Below, piece by piece: positions 1 through 5,774 of a stretch of 5,774 bases of DNA. A program made the translations under genes and the position numbers. This stretch comes from Bacteroidia bacterium (lineage in GTDB: Bacteria; Bacteroidota; Bacteroidia; Cytophagales; Cyclobacteriaceae), in the NCBI GenBank assembly GCA_025356795.1, contig JANXRR010000151.1, positions 1 through 5,774 of the forward strand, written 5' to 3'. The notes below the pieces were generated by a model. It worked only from the letters and a program-made list of their open reading frames with translations, did no database searches and had not been told where the DNA came from. How positions within the stretch are numbered: position 1 is the first letter of the stretch; the number at the start of each line of letters is the position of its first letter.

Positions 1-327
1 TCTTTGTTTCGTCCCTACAGATGGGAGGTCCGAAATCCGTTAATGCTTTTATCGGCAATGGAAAGTTCTTGTTTGTTAGTGTTTGCTCTTTATGTGATGT
101 TCAAGAAGCGATCATTATTCCTCGGTGCATTTTCAAACGCTAATGTGATTTTTGCAATGGTCTTCTCAGTATCCTTTGCTTTCGCAGTGGGTGTATCCAC
201 TTTTAACTTTGGAACTTTGGTGCGATATAAAATTCCATTACTGCCCTTTTTCCTTGTGGCCCTGATTCTGATTTTAGATTATTCAAACAGCGATAAAAAG
301 TTAGAAGAGTTGGATTCAACCGAATAG
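1..327 (+). CDS. 3' end of a polytopic membrane protein (5' partial)
   Basis: Frame 1 is open from the first base to the TAG at 325-327, giving 108 residues; the gene begins upstream of the window. Three hydrophobic segments are visible, at about residues 14-32, 47-66 and 74-92, followed by a charged tail (DYSNSDKKLEELDSTE). The pieces FRPYRWEVRNP, LLSAMES and STFNFGTLVRYKIPLLPFF resemble the C-terminal end of large membrane proteins commonly found in Bacteroidota polysaccharide loci, in the broad style of O-antigen polymerase/ligase-like proteins. That resemblance is from memory, and the catalytic part lies outside the window, so I assign no function. The TTG at position 4 is not a likely true start, because the visible part begins in mid-domain. 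The last 49 bp overlap the 3' end of the convergent glycosyltransferase gene. Confidence 0.8.
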   Translation, partial: SLFRPYRWEVRNPLMLLSAMESSCLLVFALYVMFKKRSLFLGAFSNANVIFAMVFSVSFAFAVGVSTFNFGTLVRYKIPLLPFFLVALILILDYSNSDKKLEELDSTE

Positions 328-1364
328 TTGTTCACTATTTTCTCACGGCCGCTTGTACCCATGCGATTTCGTAACTCTGGATCTTCAAGTAATTTTTGAA
401 TACTCTCCTCCCATTGCACTAATGAATTGCACAAGAAACCATTTGTTCCATCATCAATAATAATGGAGTTGACACCAACCGGTGAAGCGAGCGCAGGAAT
501 GCCCAGTGCCATATATTGAAGTGCCTTAAAACCACACTTACCTTTTGCCCAGATATCATCTGTGAGTGGCATAAGGCCAATATCAAATTGCATTAAATCC
601 TGAATCTCATTTTCCTTTGACCATTGAACAAAATAAAGAGCTGATAATTCAAATGCAGGTTTTTTATCGGCAATGACTGTGAACTTTAATTGACCAAATT
701 TCTTTTCCAATGATTGAATGGCAGGAACTATAAAGTCAACGTATTTCAAAGTAGAGTGCGTGCCCGTCCAGCCAATCGTAAAATGCTTTGAAGTTTCTTT
801 GTTCGGATAGAGTGAAGGATTGTGAAGTTGTTCCGCATCGATGGTTGTCGGATTCACAATGACTCGACTATTAAATTGTTTTGCATAATCACACAGGTAT
901 TGGTTTCCACAACTTACAGCATAACTCCACTTACAAACAGCACTTATTTTTGAGTGCCACTTTAATTTAGAAACGAGATTATTTTCCTTGCTGGTATTGG
1001 TCAGCCAAATAGCATCATCAAAATCATACACTATTTTCTTTCGAAACACTTTTGCTGTAACCCACTCAAACCATGGTGGTCCAATGGGGGTAGCTTCGCG
1101 GTGAATGAATACAAAATCTGCTGTTGGAACAATAAATAGCAATTGAAAAAATCTTTTCAAGAAGCCGGATAAAAGGGCAATTACTTTTGTTAATTGATTC
1201 CCACTCTTATACAGTATTCTCCAGGCAGGCAAAGACCAAAAAGAACAAATTCGAAAACGATAACTCTTTGCTTGCAGTATCCCAAGGTATTGTTCAAAAC
1301 GAAATCGCTGAGAGGGTGACTCTCCCATTGGATACGGAACAACAAAAAGCAAGTATTTACTCAT
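279..1364 (-). CDS. GT4-like glycosyltransferase (GT-B fold), 361 aa
   Basis: Likely a cytoplasmic enzyme transferring a sugar from a nucleotide donor to a growing lipid-linked glycan; donor and acceptor are unknown. The 361-residue length is normal for GT4. An N-terminal Rossmann-like half carries RFRFEQY (21-26 region), HREATPIGPPWFE (88-100) and YDFDDAIW (113-120), a signature I associate with GT4-like proteins of polysaccharide loci. The C-terminal donor-binding half has IGWTGTHST (197-205), DIGLMPLTDD (261-270) and KCGFKALQYMALGIPALAS (276-294), which takes the place of the usual E-x7-E donor-binding loop, then GTNGFL (306-311). A hydrophobic patch near 62-80 may help membrane association. 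The ATG at 1364 is preferred: it is followed at once by the first beta strand (KYLLFVVPYP), and the upstream gene ends 8 bp away. It is the last gene of the - strand unit, and its final 16 codons plus stop overlap the + strand membrane-protein gene. Confidence 0.9.
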   Translation of the reverse strand: MSKYLLFVVPYPMGESPSQRFRFEQYLGILQAKSYRFRICSFWSLPAWRILYKSGNQLTKVIALLSGFLKRFFQLLFIVPTADFVFIHREATPIGPPWFEWVTAKVFRKKIVYDFDDAIWLTNTSKENNLVSKLKWHSKISAVCKWSYAVSCGNQYLCDYAKQFNSRVIVNPTTIDAEQLHNPSLYPNKETSKHFTIGWTGTHSTLKYVDFIVPAIQSLEKKFGQLKFTVIADKKPAFELSALYFVQWSKENEIQDLMQFDIGLMPLTDDIWAKGKCGFKALQYMALGIPALASPVGVNSIIIDDGTNGFLCNSLVQWEESIQKLLEDPELRNRMGTSGREKIVNNYSVESNSSNFLSLFE

Positions 1365-1372
1365 TACTGAAG

Positions 1373-2683
1373 TTAATCTTTCTTTCCTTCAATTAATTTA
1401 TTCTCCGGCAATAATGATCTATATAAAATTACGGCCGACTCTGATTCAGGATAATTATCAATACCAAAATAGCCATCGATAAGAAAACAAGGGTCATCAA
1501 ATGGAACATACTGACTAGAAGTCAAACCTAATTCCATCAGTTGTCTATTGCTATTATTCCGAAATGCAAAAATATTTTTTCCTCTAAAATCCAAAAACTC
1601 AAAGCCGGATAAAATAATAACTGATCCAATCATTAAATAAATCTTCTTAAACACAACATAATGATCAATAAGTACCGCTATAATTAGGAAGTAAAAAGGA
1701 AAATGAAGTGCGGAATAATAATAGTGGATTTCGGGTTGGGTGTAGCGAGTGATGACTAATACGATGGACGAGAAAATCAGTCCCAATGCGCCAAGCAGGA
1801 TTGCACTTCTTTTCTGTTTATCACCAATGGCTTTAAACGCCATTACCATCCCAGTGATCATCGCAACCAAAGGAAGAAAGTTTAAAACGATTGACGACCG
1901 CGGTGAAAAGTTTGGAATTGCAATTCTGTAAAGAGAAGTTGCAAGCAGCTTAAGAAAGTAATCAAGCTTATCGAAAACATTGCTCATTACACCTTCTCCA
2001 ATAACCATTTTGGTTTGAACATACAACGCGTGAGAAATATGTAATCCAAAGATCAAGATAACAACGAAAATAAACTTCTTATCCACAGAACCTTTTGGTT
2101 TCATTAGTAGATAAGCAAACAAGAATAGAATTGGAAAGAAAATTCCATTGGGGAAAAAGTAATTTTGAATCAGAAGGAAGAAACCAAACAATAGAAGGTT
2201 GAGGGTTTTACTATCGTTCAGATACTTTTTAAAGTAAAGGATGCTTAATAATAAGAAAAGAATGTGAAGTAGTTCGCACTGCTGGAATATCCAAAAAGCA
2301 TTCACAAAGTTTACGGGATGCACTAACAAGAGTAACGAACAGAACAAAGCAACATTCCGATGAATATGGAATGATGTTGCTATTGAAAAGAAACAAAAGG
2401 CACTCAATATCAGTACAACGACATTACCAATCTGATAAAACGCGAAGTGTAAACCCGCAATATAAAACTCAGCAAATAAAATATATTGAAACAGCGGCTT
2501 AATCTCCGAAGCTAAATGACCATTGAACAAATCATAATTACCTGCATAATAGAACGAAAGGTAAAGCCAATCATCACGCCACAGAAATGTACTGGGATTT
2601 AACCAGGCAATTAAGCCCAGCGCTGCAATGACGATAAACGGAAATCTCTCGTTCTGATAAAAGAGTTTTAGCTTTTCAATCAC
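1373..2683 (-). CDS. Polytopic membrane protein, candidate GT-C-type glycosyltransferase, 436 aa
   Basis: An integral inner-membrane protein with roughly 10-12 hydrophobic segments spread from about residue 14 to 363, followed by a hydrophilic C-terminal part of about 70 residues. After the first membrane segment comes NPSTFLWRDDWLYL (29-42). The RDDW acidic pair lies where GT-C enzymes such as the PMT/ArnT families carry the catalytic acidic residues of their first external loop. HPVN at 122-125 and an aromatic-rich loop near 317-327 also fit membrane glycosyltransferases. The start is GTG at 2683, overlapping the TGA of the upstream DPM1-like gene in a GTGA, which implies translational coupling. 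The pairing suggests use of a polyprenyl-phosphate sugar made by that neighbour. The protein is weakly conserved in type and I cannot name a family with certainty; a non-enzymatic membrane role is possible. Confidence 0.8.
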   Translation of the reverse strand: MIEKLKLFYQNERFPFIVIAALGLIAWLNPSTFLWRDDWLYLSFYYAGNYDLFNGHLASEIKPLFQYILFAEFYIAGLHFAFYQIGNVVVLILSAFCFFSIATSFHIHRNVALFCSLLLLVHPVNFVNAFWIFQQCELLHILFLLLSILYFKKYLNDSKTLNLLLFGFFLLIQNYFFPNGIFFPILFLFAYLLMKPKGSVDKKFIFVVILIFGLHISHALYVQTKMVIGEGVMSNVFDKLDYFLKLLATSLYRIAIPNFSPRSSIVLNFLPLVAMITGMVMAFKAIGDKQKRSAILLGALGLIFSSIVLVITRYTQPEIHYYYSALHFPFYFLIIAVLIDHYVVFKKIYLMIGSVIILSGFEFLDFRGKNIFAFRNNSNRQLMELGLTSSQYVPFDDPCFLIDGYFGIDNYPESESAVILYRSLLPENKLIEGKKD

Positions 2684-3399
2684 AATCGTATTTTTAGCAA
2701 CATGCGAATATACTCGATTGACGTTTTGATAATTCTCATTTTTGATTTTCCGATCCGTTCTTTTGACTGAACAACAACAGGAACTTCAATAATTCGGGCT
2801 TCACACTTCACTGCCTTTAAGGTAATCTCGGCCATGGAGAAAAATCCAGGGCTTTCAATCATAACAGGGTATTTTGCTTTAATTTTTCTTAAAAGCCCAA
2901 CCCGATAAGCTCTAACAAAAGAACTTAGTGTAAGCACTTTAATATCGAAAAGAAAACGCATTAATAAGTTGGCTGCAAATGATAAGATCTTGCGCAAGAA
3001 ATTTGTGTTTTGAAATCCGCCACCTTGAGCATAAGGTGAAGCTAGGACAAGCTGAAAATCAAGTGTAGCAATTTTTACTAGCAATTTAAGATCATCAACC
3101 GAAACTGTATTGTCTGCTTCAAAAGTCAATACCGTGTCGTTGTCGCTTTCTGATTTTTTTAATATTTCTTCAAAGCCAAGTAAGAAGGAATCACCCGGTC
3201 CTTTGTTTACTTCTTTTTTTATGAATGCTAAATTCGATGATGGCAAGGCTGACCGAAGAGCATTCAGCGTATCATCAGAAGAGCAATCGTCAACAATAAT
3301 AATTTGATAATCGCTACCACCAACCAACTCATTTAAAGTGGCAGCCAATTTCGGAACATTCTGCTCTTCGTTGAAAGTCGGTATGAGAATATAGAGCAT
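2680..3399 (-). CDS. DPM1-like family 2 glycosyltransferase, 239 aa
   Basis: A GT-A fold glycosyltransferase of the dolichol-phosphate mannosyltransferase-like group, which typically moves a sugar from a nucleotide donor to polyprenyl phosphate at the cytoplasmic face. Visible motifs, numbered from the ATG: LIPTFNEE (5-12), IIIVDDCSSDDT (33-44), NKGPGDSFLLGFEE (65-78), TFEADNT (92-98) at the DxD position, SSFVRAYR (159-166), and KERIGKSKM (213-221), the basic C-terminal motif of this group. There is no C-terminal pair of membrane helices, so it is the short form. I chose ATG at 3399 because the protein then starts MLYILIPTFNEE, the family-typical start, 4 bp after the epimerase stop. An in-frame TTG at 3432 would add 11 residues and overlap the epimerase by 29 bp. 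The first residue of the DxD motif is Glu (EAD). The sugar is unknown. Confidence 0.9.
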   Translation of the reverse strand: MLYILIPTFNEEQNVPKLAATLNELVGGSDYQIIIVDDCSSDDTLNALRSALPSSNLAFIKKEVNKGPGDSFLLGFEEILKKSESDNDTVLTFEADNTVSVDDLKLLVKIATLDFQLVLASPYAQGGGFQNTNFLRKILSFAANLLMRFLFDIKVLTLSSFVRAYRVGLLRKIKAKYPVMIESPGFFSMAEITLKAVKCEARIIEVPVVVQSKERIGKSKMRIIKTSIEYIRMLLKIRL

Positions 3400-3403
3400 T
3401 GTA

Positions 3404-4372
3404 TTATTGACCGAGGTTTCGCTGCCATTCAATTGTTCTGAGCAACCCTTCCTTTAAACTGACTTTTGGAATAAAACCCAGCATTTTAGAAATCTTAGCG
3501 TTGTCTGGAACTCTTCTTAACACATCTTCATATTTACCAAAGGCGGCATATGGTTTAAATTCAAGAAGAGGTTCAGTATTCGGATTAATCATCAACCAAA
3601 TGGTAGTGGCTAGGTCTTTAATTGTGATTTCATTTTCAACTGGACCTGCTACGTTAAAGATTTCGCGCGATGCGTTTTTATGTAATGTACAATGCTGAAG
3701 TCCTTCGACTGTATCTTCAATAAAAGTGAATGTGCGTCTTTGTGTTCCATCGCCATGTATTTCAATCGGAGTTTTATTCAATGAGTTAGAAATAAAAAGA
3801 GATTGAGGGCCTCCCCACCAGGTTAAGTTTTGATGCGGACCAAATGATCCAAAAAAACGACAGATGGTGTAATCTATTTTATATTGATCGCTGAACGCCT
3901 GGATCAACTGTTCTCCATGTATTTTCGAAACAGCATATGCCCATCGCTTCACCGTTGTGGGACCAATGCACAAATCAGAATCTTCATGAAAAGGTAAGTT
4001 TGGATTTTTTCCGTAGACATCCGATGTAGATGCGTACACTAACTTGCTTCCATCAATCACGCATTTGTCAAGCACATTCTTTAAAATAGAATGATTTTCC
4101 TCTAATGTTCTTAAAGCATTTGTATAACGTGGTATTTTTTGAGAGGCAAGGTGCACGATAACATCAGCACGATGTTCAGTCAAAATAAAGGGATTGTTTA
4201 AGTCGCCATGAATGAACGTAAAATCCTTGCTTTGCGATAAGGTCTGAATGTTCCTTGAAAGTCCGTAAGAAAGGTTATCGATACCAACAACCTGATGTTG
4301 ATCTTTGATTAAACGCGCGGCTAAATTTGATCCTATAAACCCAGCAACCCCCGTGACTATAATCTTTGCCAT
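3404..4372 (-). CDS. NAD-dependent epimerase/dehydratase (extended SDR), 322 aa
   Basis: A soluble nucleotide-sugar-modifying enzyme of the extended short-chain dehydrogenase family (GalE/RmlB/UDP-glucuronate decarboxylase-like). The N-terminal Rossmann motif TGVAGFIGSN spans residues 7-16, and Asp32 in GIDNLS is placed to bind the NAD ribose. The active-site region shows YASTSDVYG (113-121), supplying the Ser/Thr, and Tyr146-x3-Lys150 in YAVSK. The substrate-binding half has RFFGSFGPHQN (172-182), a WWGGPQS stretch (185-191) and IHGDGTQRRTFTFIED (205-220), a typical nucleotide-sugar site. Length is normal and all key residues are present. The ATG at 4372 directly precedes the first beta strand. 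It is the first gene of the - strand unit and would provide the sugar for the downstream transferases. Motifs do not separate 4-epimerase from 4,6-dehydratase or decarboxylase activity; a 4-epimerase-like role is my best guess. Confidence 0.92.
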   Translation of the reverse strand: MAKIIVTGVAGFIGSNLAARLIKDQHQVVGIDNLSYGLSRNIQTLSQSKDFTFIHGDLNNPFILTEHRADVIVHLASQKIPRYTNALRTLEENHSILKNVLDKCVIDGSKLVYASTSDVYGKNPNLPFHEDSDLCIGPTTVKRWAYAVSKIHGEQLIQAFSDQYKIDYTICRFFGSFGPHQNLTWWGGPQSLFISNSLNKTPIEIHGDGTQRRTFTFIEDTVEGLQHCTLHKNASREIFNVAGPVENEITIKDLATTIWLMINPNTEPLLEFKPYAAFGKYEDVLRRVPDNAKISKMLGFIPKVSLKEGLLRTIEWQRNLGQ

Positions 4373-4591
4373 TGATTTAACTTCTTTGATTCGTTTTTTG
4401 AAAATAGCCTCAAAGATGCATTATTTTTTTTGATGGGAACAAATCGCATTATGATATGAAGCAGGCTTATCTATAAGATTGCCACAAATTTATTTTCCAT
4501 AGCGAAACAAGGCAGTAAACATCCCTGACAAATAAAGAAGAGGTTATTTTATTTTTATGCATTTTTGCGTCAACTATCTGAACGGGCTTCC
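4373..4591. promoter_or_regulatory. Divergent intergenic leader between the epimerase and ABC permease genes
   Basis: This is the only sizeable non-coding stretch in the window, about 220 bp between two divergent starts, so promoters for both units should lie here. It is very AT-rich, with a T8 run at 4424-4431 and a T6 run at 4394-4399 on the + strand (A-rich in the epimerase leader). On the - strand a match to the Bacteroidota -7 element is at 4485-4492. On the + strand the nearest match, TAAGATTG at 4474-4481, has one mismatch and no well-placed TTTG upstream, so I do not call it. AAGAGG at 4538-4543 is the best Shine-Dalgarno-like string but lies too far from the permease start. I found no strong hairpin or riboswitch core. 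Confidence 0.6.
4485..4492 (-). promoter_or_regulatory. Possible -7 element (TAAATTTG) for the - strand unit
   Basis: Read on the - strand, the bases are TAAATTTG, an exact match to the TAnnTTTG -7 consensus known for the primary sigma factor of Bacteroides. A clear TTTG -33 element is not seen at the usual distance; only CTTG at 4508-4511 is near, with a spacer of about 15 bp. If used, transcription would begin near 4477 and leave a leader of about 105 nt before the epimerase ATG. One 8-bp match in AT-rich DNA can arise by chance. Confidence 0.25.
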
Positions 4592-4595
4592 ATGA
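4557..4595 (+). other. 12-codon mini-ORF ending on the permease start (ATGA)
   Basis: An ATG at 4557 opens a frame encoding MHFCVNYLNGLP, closed by TGA at 4593-4595. This stop overlaps the preferred permease ATG at 4592 in an ATGA, the geometry used for translational coupling. AAGAGG sits 13 nt upstream of its ATG, longer than a usual spacing. It could be a leader peptide that feeds ribosomes to the permease start, or chance. The peptide has no recognisable attenuator codon run. Confidence 0.2.
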
Positions 4596-5434
4596 AATTG
4601 CCGGAAAACAATGAATACTACTTTGAAATAAAGCCCAAAGTAGCCTTTAGCCTGAATTTGAAGGAACTATTTGAGTACAAAGAGCTCTTTTATTTTTTTA
4701 CTTGGCGAGATGTAAAAGTAAAGTATAAGCAAACGGCATTGGGCTTTTTATGGGCTGTTCTTCAACCCTTAATCATGATGGCCATCTTTACCTTTTTTAT
4801 GGGAAAGACCTTGAAGATTCAGCCTGGTACTATGGATTACCCTGTCTTTGCTTTTTCAGGCCTAATCCTATGGACTGTCTTTTCTTCTGGAATTACCAAC
4901 GCAGGAAACAGTATGGTGAGCAATGCTCAAATCATTAAGAAAATTTATTTTCCAAGATTAATAATTCCGGTATCATCCATCTTCGTAGCCGTGTTTGATT
5001 TCTTTATTGCCTTTCTTGTTTTTATCGTACTGCTCCTTGCTTTTCATCAACCAGTAAATATTGGACAGGCTTTTCTCTTTTGGCCACTAGGTTTGATCAT
5101 CACCGTTATAAGCACTTTCGGACCTGGATGTCTGCTGGCTGCTCTCAATGTAAAGTACCGGGACTTCCGGTATGTAATTCCCTTTATGGTGCAGGCGCTC
5201 TTGTTCGTAACACCTGTCATCTATCCCGTTTCAATGGTCTCTCAGGTGTGGGTAAAATATGTATTGGCCATTAACCCCATGTACGCTGCCATTACTTTGT
5301 TCAGATTACCTATGATGCAGCAACTGTCTGATCCATCTCTTGTTTGGATTAGCCTCTCTTCTGGCGTTTTATTTTTCTTTATTGGGTTGGCCTATTTCAG
5401 AAAAACCGAAATGTACTTCGCAGACTTAGCGTGA
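4592..5434 (+). CDS. ABC-2 type polysaccharide export permease (Wzm/TagG-like), 280 aa
   Basis: The membrane subunit of an ABC exporter that moves lipid-linked O-antigen or another surface glycan across the inner membrane. A cytoplasmic N-terminal part leads into WRDVKVKYKQTALGFLWAVL (38-57), the hallmark amphipathic segment and first helix of this family. About six membrane segments follow (roughly 51-70, 84-104, 126-150, 162-184, 194-212, 250-268). NAQIIKKIYFPRLIIP (111-126), NVKYRDFRYVIPF (186-198), TPVIYP (207-212) and the ending FRKTEMYFADLA are also characteristic. Length is normal. I prefer the ATG at 4592, which gives MKLPENNEYYFEIKP. An in-frame TTG at 4565 would add nine residues, and a stop at 4526-4528 bars anything longer. 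The partner ATPase begins 1 bp after the stop, so the two are surely co-transcribed. A wzm-type name fits the role, but the exported polymer is unknown. Confidence 0.93.
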   Translation: MKLPENNEYYFEIKPKVAFSLNLKELFEYKELFYFFTWRDVKVKYKQTALGFLWAVLQPLIMMAIFTFFMGKTLKIQPGTMDYPVFAFSGLILWTVFSSGITNAGNSMVSNAQIIKKIYFPRLIIPVSSIFVAVFDFFIAFLVFIVLLLAFHQPVNIGQAFLFWPLGLIITVISTFGPGCLLAALNVKYRDFRYVIPFMVQALLFVTPVIYPVSMVSQVWVKYVLAINPMYAAITLFRLPMMQQLSDPSLVWISLSSGVLFFFIGLAYFRKTEMYFADLA

Positions 5435-5435
5435 T

Positions 5436-5774
5436 ATGAAACCGATTTTAGAGATTCAGTCCGTATCCAAGAGGTTCAGCATAAGTCATGAAGGCTCTCC
5501 CTATTTAAGTCTTCGCGATAAACTAACCGATATTGTAAAATTTAAATCGAAACAAACGCAGGAAGATTTCTGGGCATTGAAGGATATTAGCTTTGACGTA
5601 ATGCCAGGCGAATCGATTGGTATCATCGGAAAAAACGGTGCTGGTAAATCTACTCTCTTAAAAATACTTTCAAAGATTACACCACCCAGTGCTGGTAAGA
5701 TTATTAGTCGGGGAAGAATTGCGAGTTTGCTCGAAGTAGGAACAGGATTTCATCCGGAGCTAACTGGTAGAGAA
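5436..5774 (+). CDS. ABC transporter ATP-binding protein, polysaccharide export (Wzt/TagH-like), 3' partial
   Basis: The ATPase subunit that powers the permease encoded just upstream. The ATG at 5436 follows the permease stop after 1 bp, and the frame runs open to the window end, giving the first 113 residues. It starts MKPILEIQSVSKRF, has an insertion of about 25 residues (roughly 20-44, with LRDKLTDIVKF) before the ALKDISF strand, as in Wzt/TagH-type ATPases, and the Walker A motif GKNGAGKS is at 65-72. GRIASLLEVGTGFHPELTGRE (93-113) replaces the plain Q-loop region and is the best family marker: polysaccharide-exporting ATPases share this LLE-G-GF-P-TGRE stretch. The signature motif, Walker B and any C-terminal carbohydrate-binding domain lie beyond the window, so it cannot be told whether this is the long Wzt form that recognises a capped chain end. 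Confidence 0.93.
   Translation, partial: MKPILEIQSVSKRFSISHEGSPYLSLRDKLTDIVKFKSKQTQEDFWALKDISFDVMPGESIGIIGKNGAGKSTLLKILSKITPPSAGKIISRGRIASLLEVGTGFHPELTGRE

Noticed and set aside
328..360. CGGCCG palindrome near the convergent gene ends as a terminator
   Set aside because: It is a 6-bp palindrome with no loop and no following U tract, and lies inside the GT4 coding region.
1187..1396. A 69-codon + strand frame antisense to the GT4 gene
   Set aside because: It lies almost wholly opposite a well-supported glycosyltransferase, has no recognisable domain and runs across the GT4 start; it is a shadow frame.
1749..1931. A 60-codon + strand frame antisense to the 436-aa membrane protein
   Set aside because: Fully inside a real gene on the other strand, with no domain or start signal.
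3110..3307. A 65-codon + strand frame antisense to the GT2 gene
   Set aside because: Its sequence is the complement of conserved GT2 motifs, which explains the open frame.
3400..3432. TTG start at 3432 for the DPM1-like GT2, adding 11 residues
   Set aside because: The family-typical N terminus starts at the ATG at 3399; the extension is polar, unconserved in style and overlaps the epimerase gene.
3501..3698. A 65-codon + strand frame antisense to the epimerase gene
   Set aside because: Contained in the conserved SDR coding region; no independent support.
4424..4431. T8 run as a phase-variable tract
   Set aside because: It is only 8 bases, non-coding and in generally AT-rich DNA, with no sign that it lies between promoter elements.
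4750..5274. Two + strand frames of 62 and 64 codons out of frame within the permease
   Set aside because: Both overlap the clear ABC-2 permease in another frame and have cysteine- and histidine-rich, non-protein-like composition.

Overview
The window is a stretch of a surface-polysaccharide (O-antigen, capsule or exopolysaccharide) locus from an AT-rich bacterium. The protein family styles, weak or absent Shine-Dalgarno sequences and tight gene packing fit Bacteroidota, possibly a Cytophagales-like lineage. That assignment is inference, since no marker gene is present. No RNA gene, insertion sequence, CRISPR array or clear repeat is visible.

Layout: (1) 1-327, + strand, the 3' end of a multi-spanning membrane protein that begins before the window. 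(2) 279-4372, - strand, a tightly packed four-gene unit. Read in transcription order from 4372 it encodes an extended-SDR sugar-nucleotide epimerase/dehydratase, a DPM1-like family 2 glycosyltransferase, a polytopic membrane protein with a GT-C-like RDDW motif, and a GT4-like glycosyltransferase. Junctions are 4 bp, a 4-bp GTGA overlap, and 8 bp. The last gene runs 49 bp into the convergent + strand gene. (3) 4373-4591, an AT-rich divergent leader and promoter region of about 220 bp. (4) 4592-5774, + strand, an ABC-2 permease of the Wzm/TagG type, followed 1 bp later by the Wzt/TagH-type ATPase, which is cut by the window end.

How the genes may work together: the epimerase would supply a modified nucleotide sugar. 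The DPM1-like enzyme could load a sugar onto a polyprenyl phosphate, and the membrane protein could use that lipid-linked sugar on the far side of the membrane. The GT4-like enzyme would extend the glycan in the cytoplasm. The ABC pair would export the finished lipid-linked chain. The family assignments are well supported by motifs, but the sugars and the order of steps are inference.

I see no clearly new type of system. The points most worth a second look are the inverted four-gene cassette between + strand genes, the antisense 3' overlap, the GT2/GT-C pair, and the divergent leader with a 12-codon mini-ORF touching the permease start.
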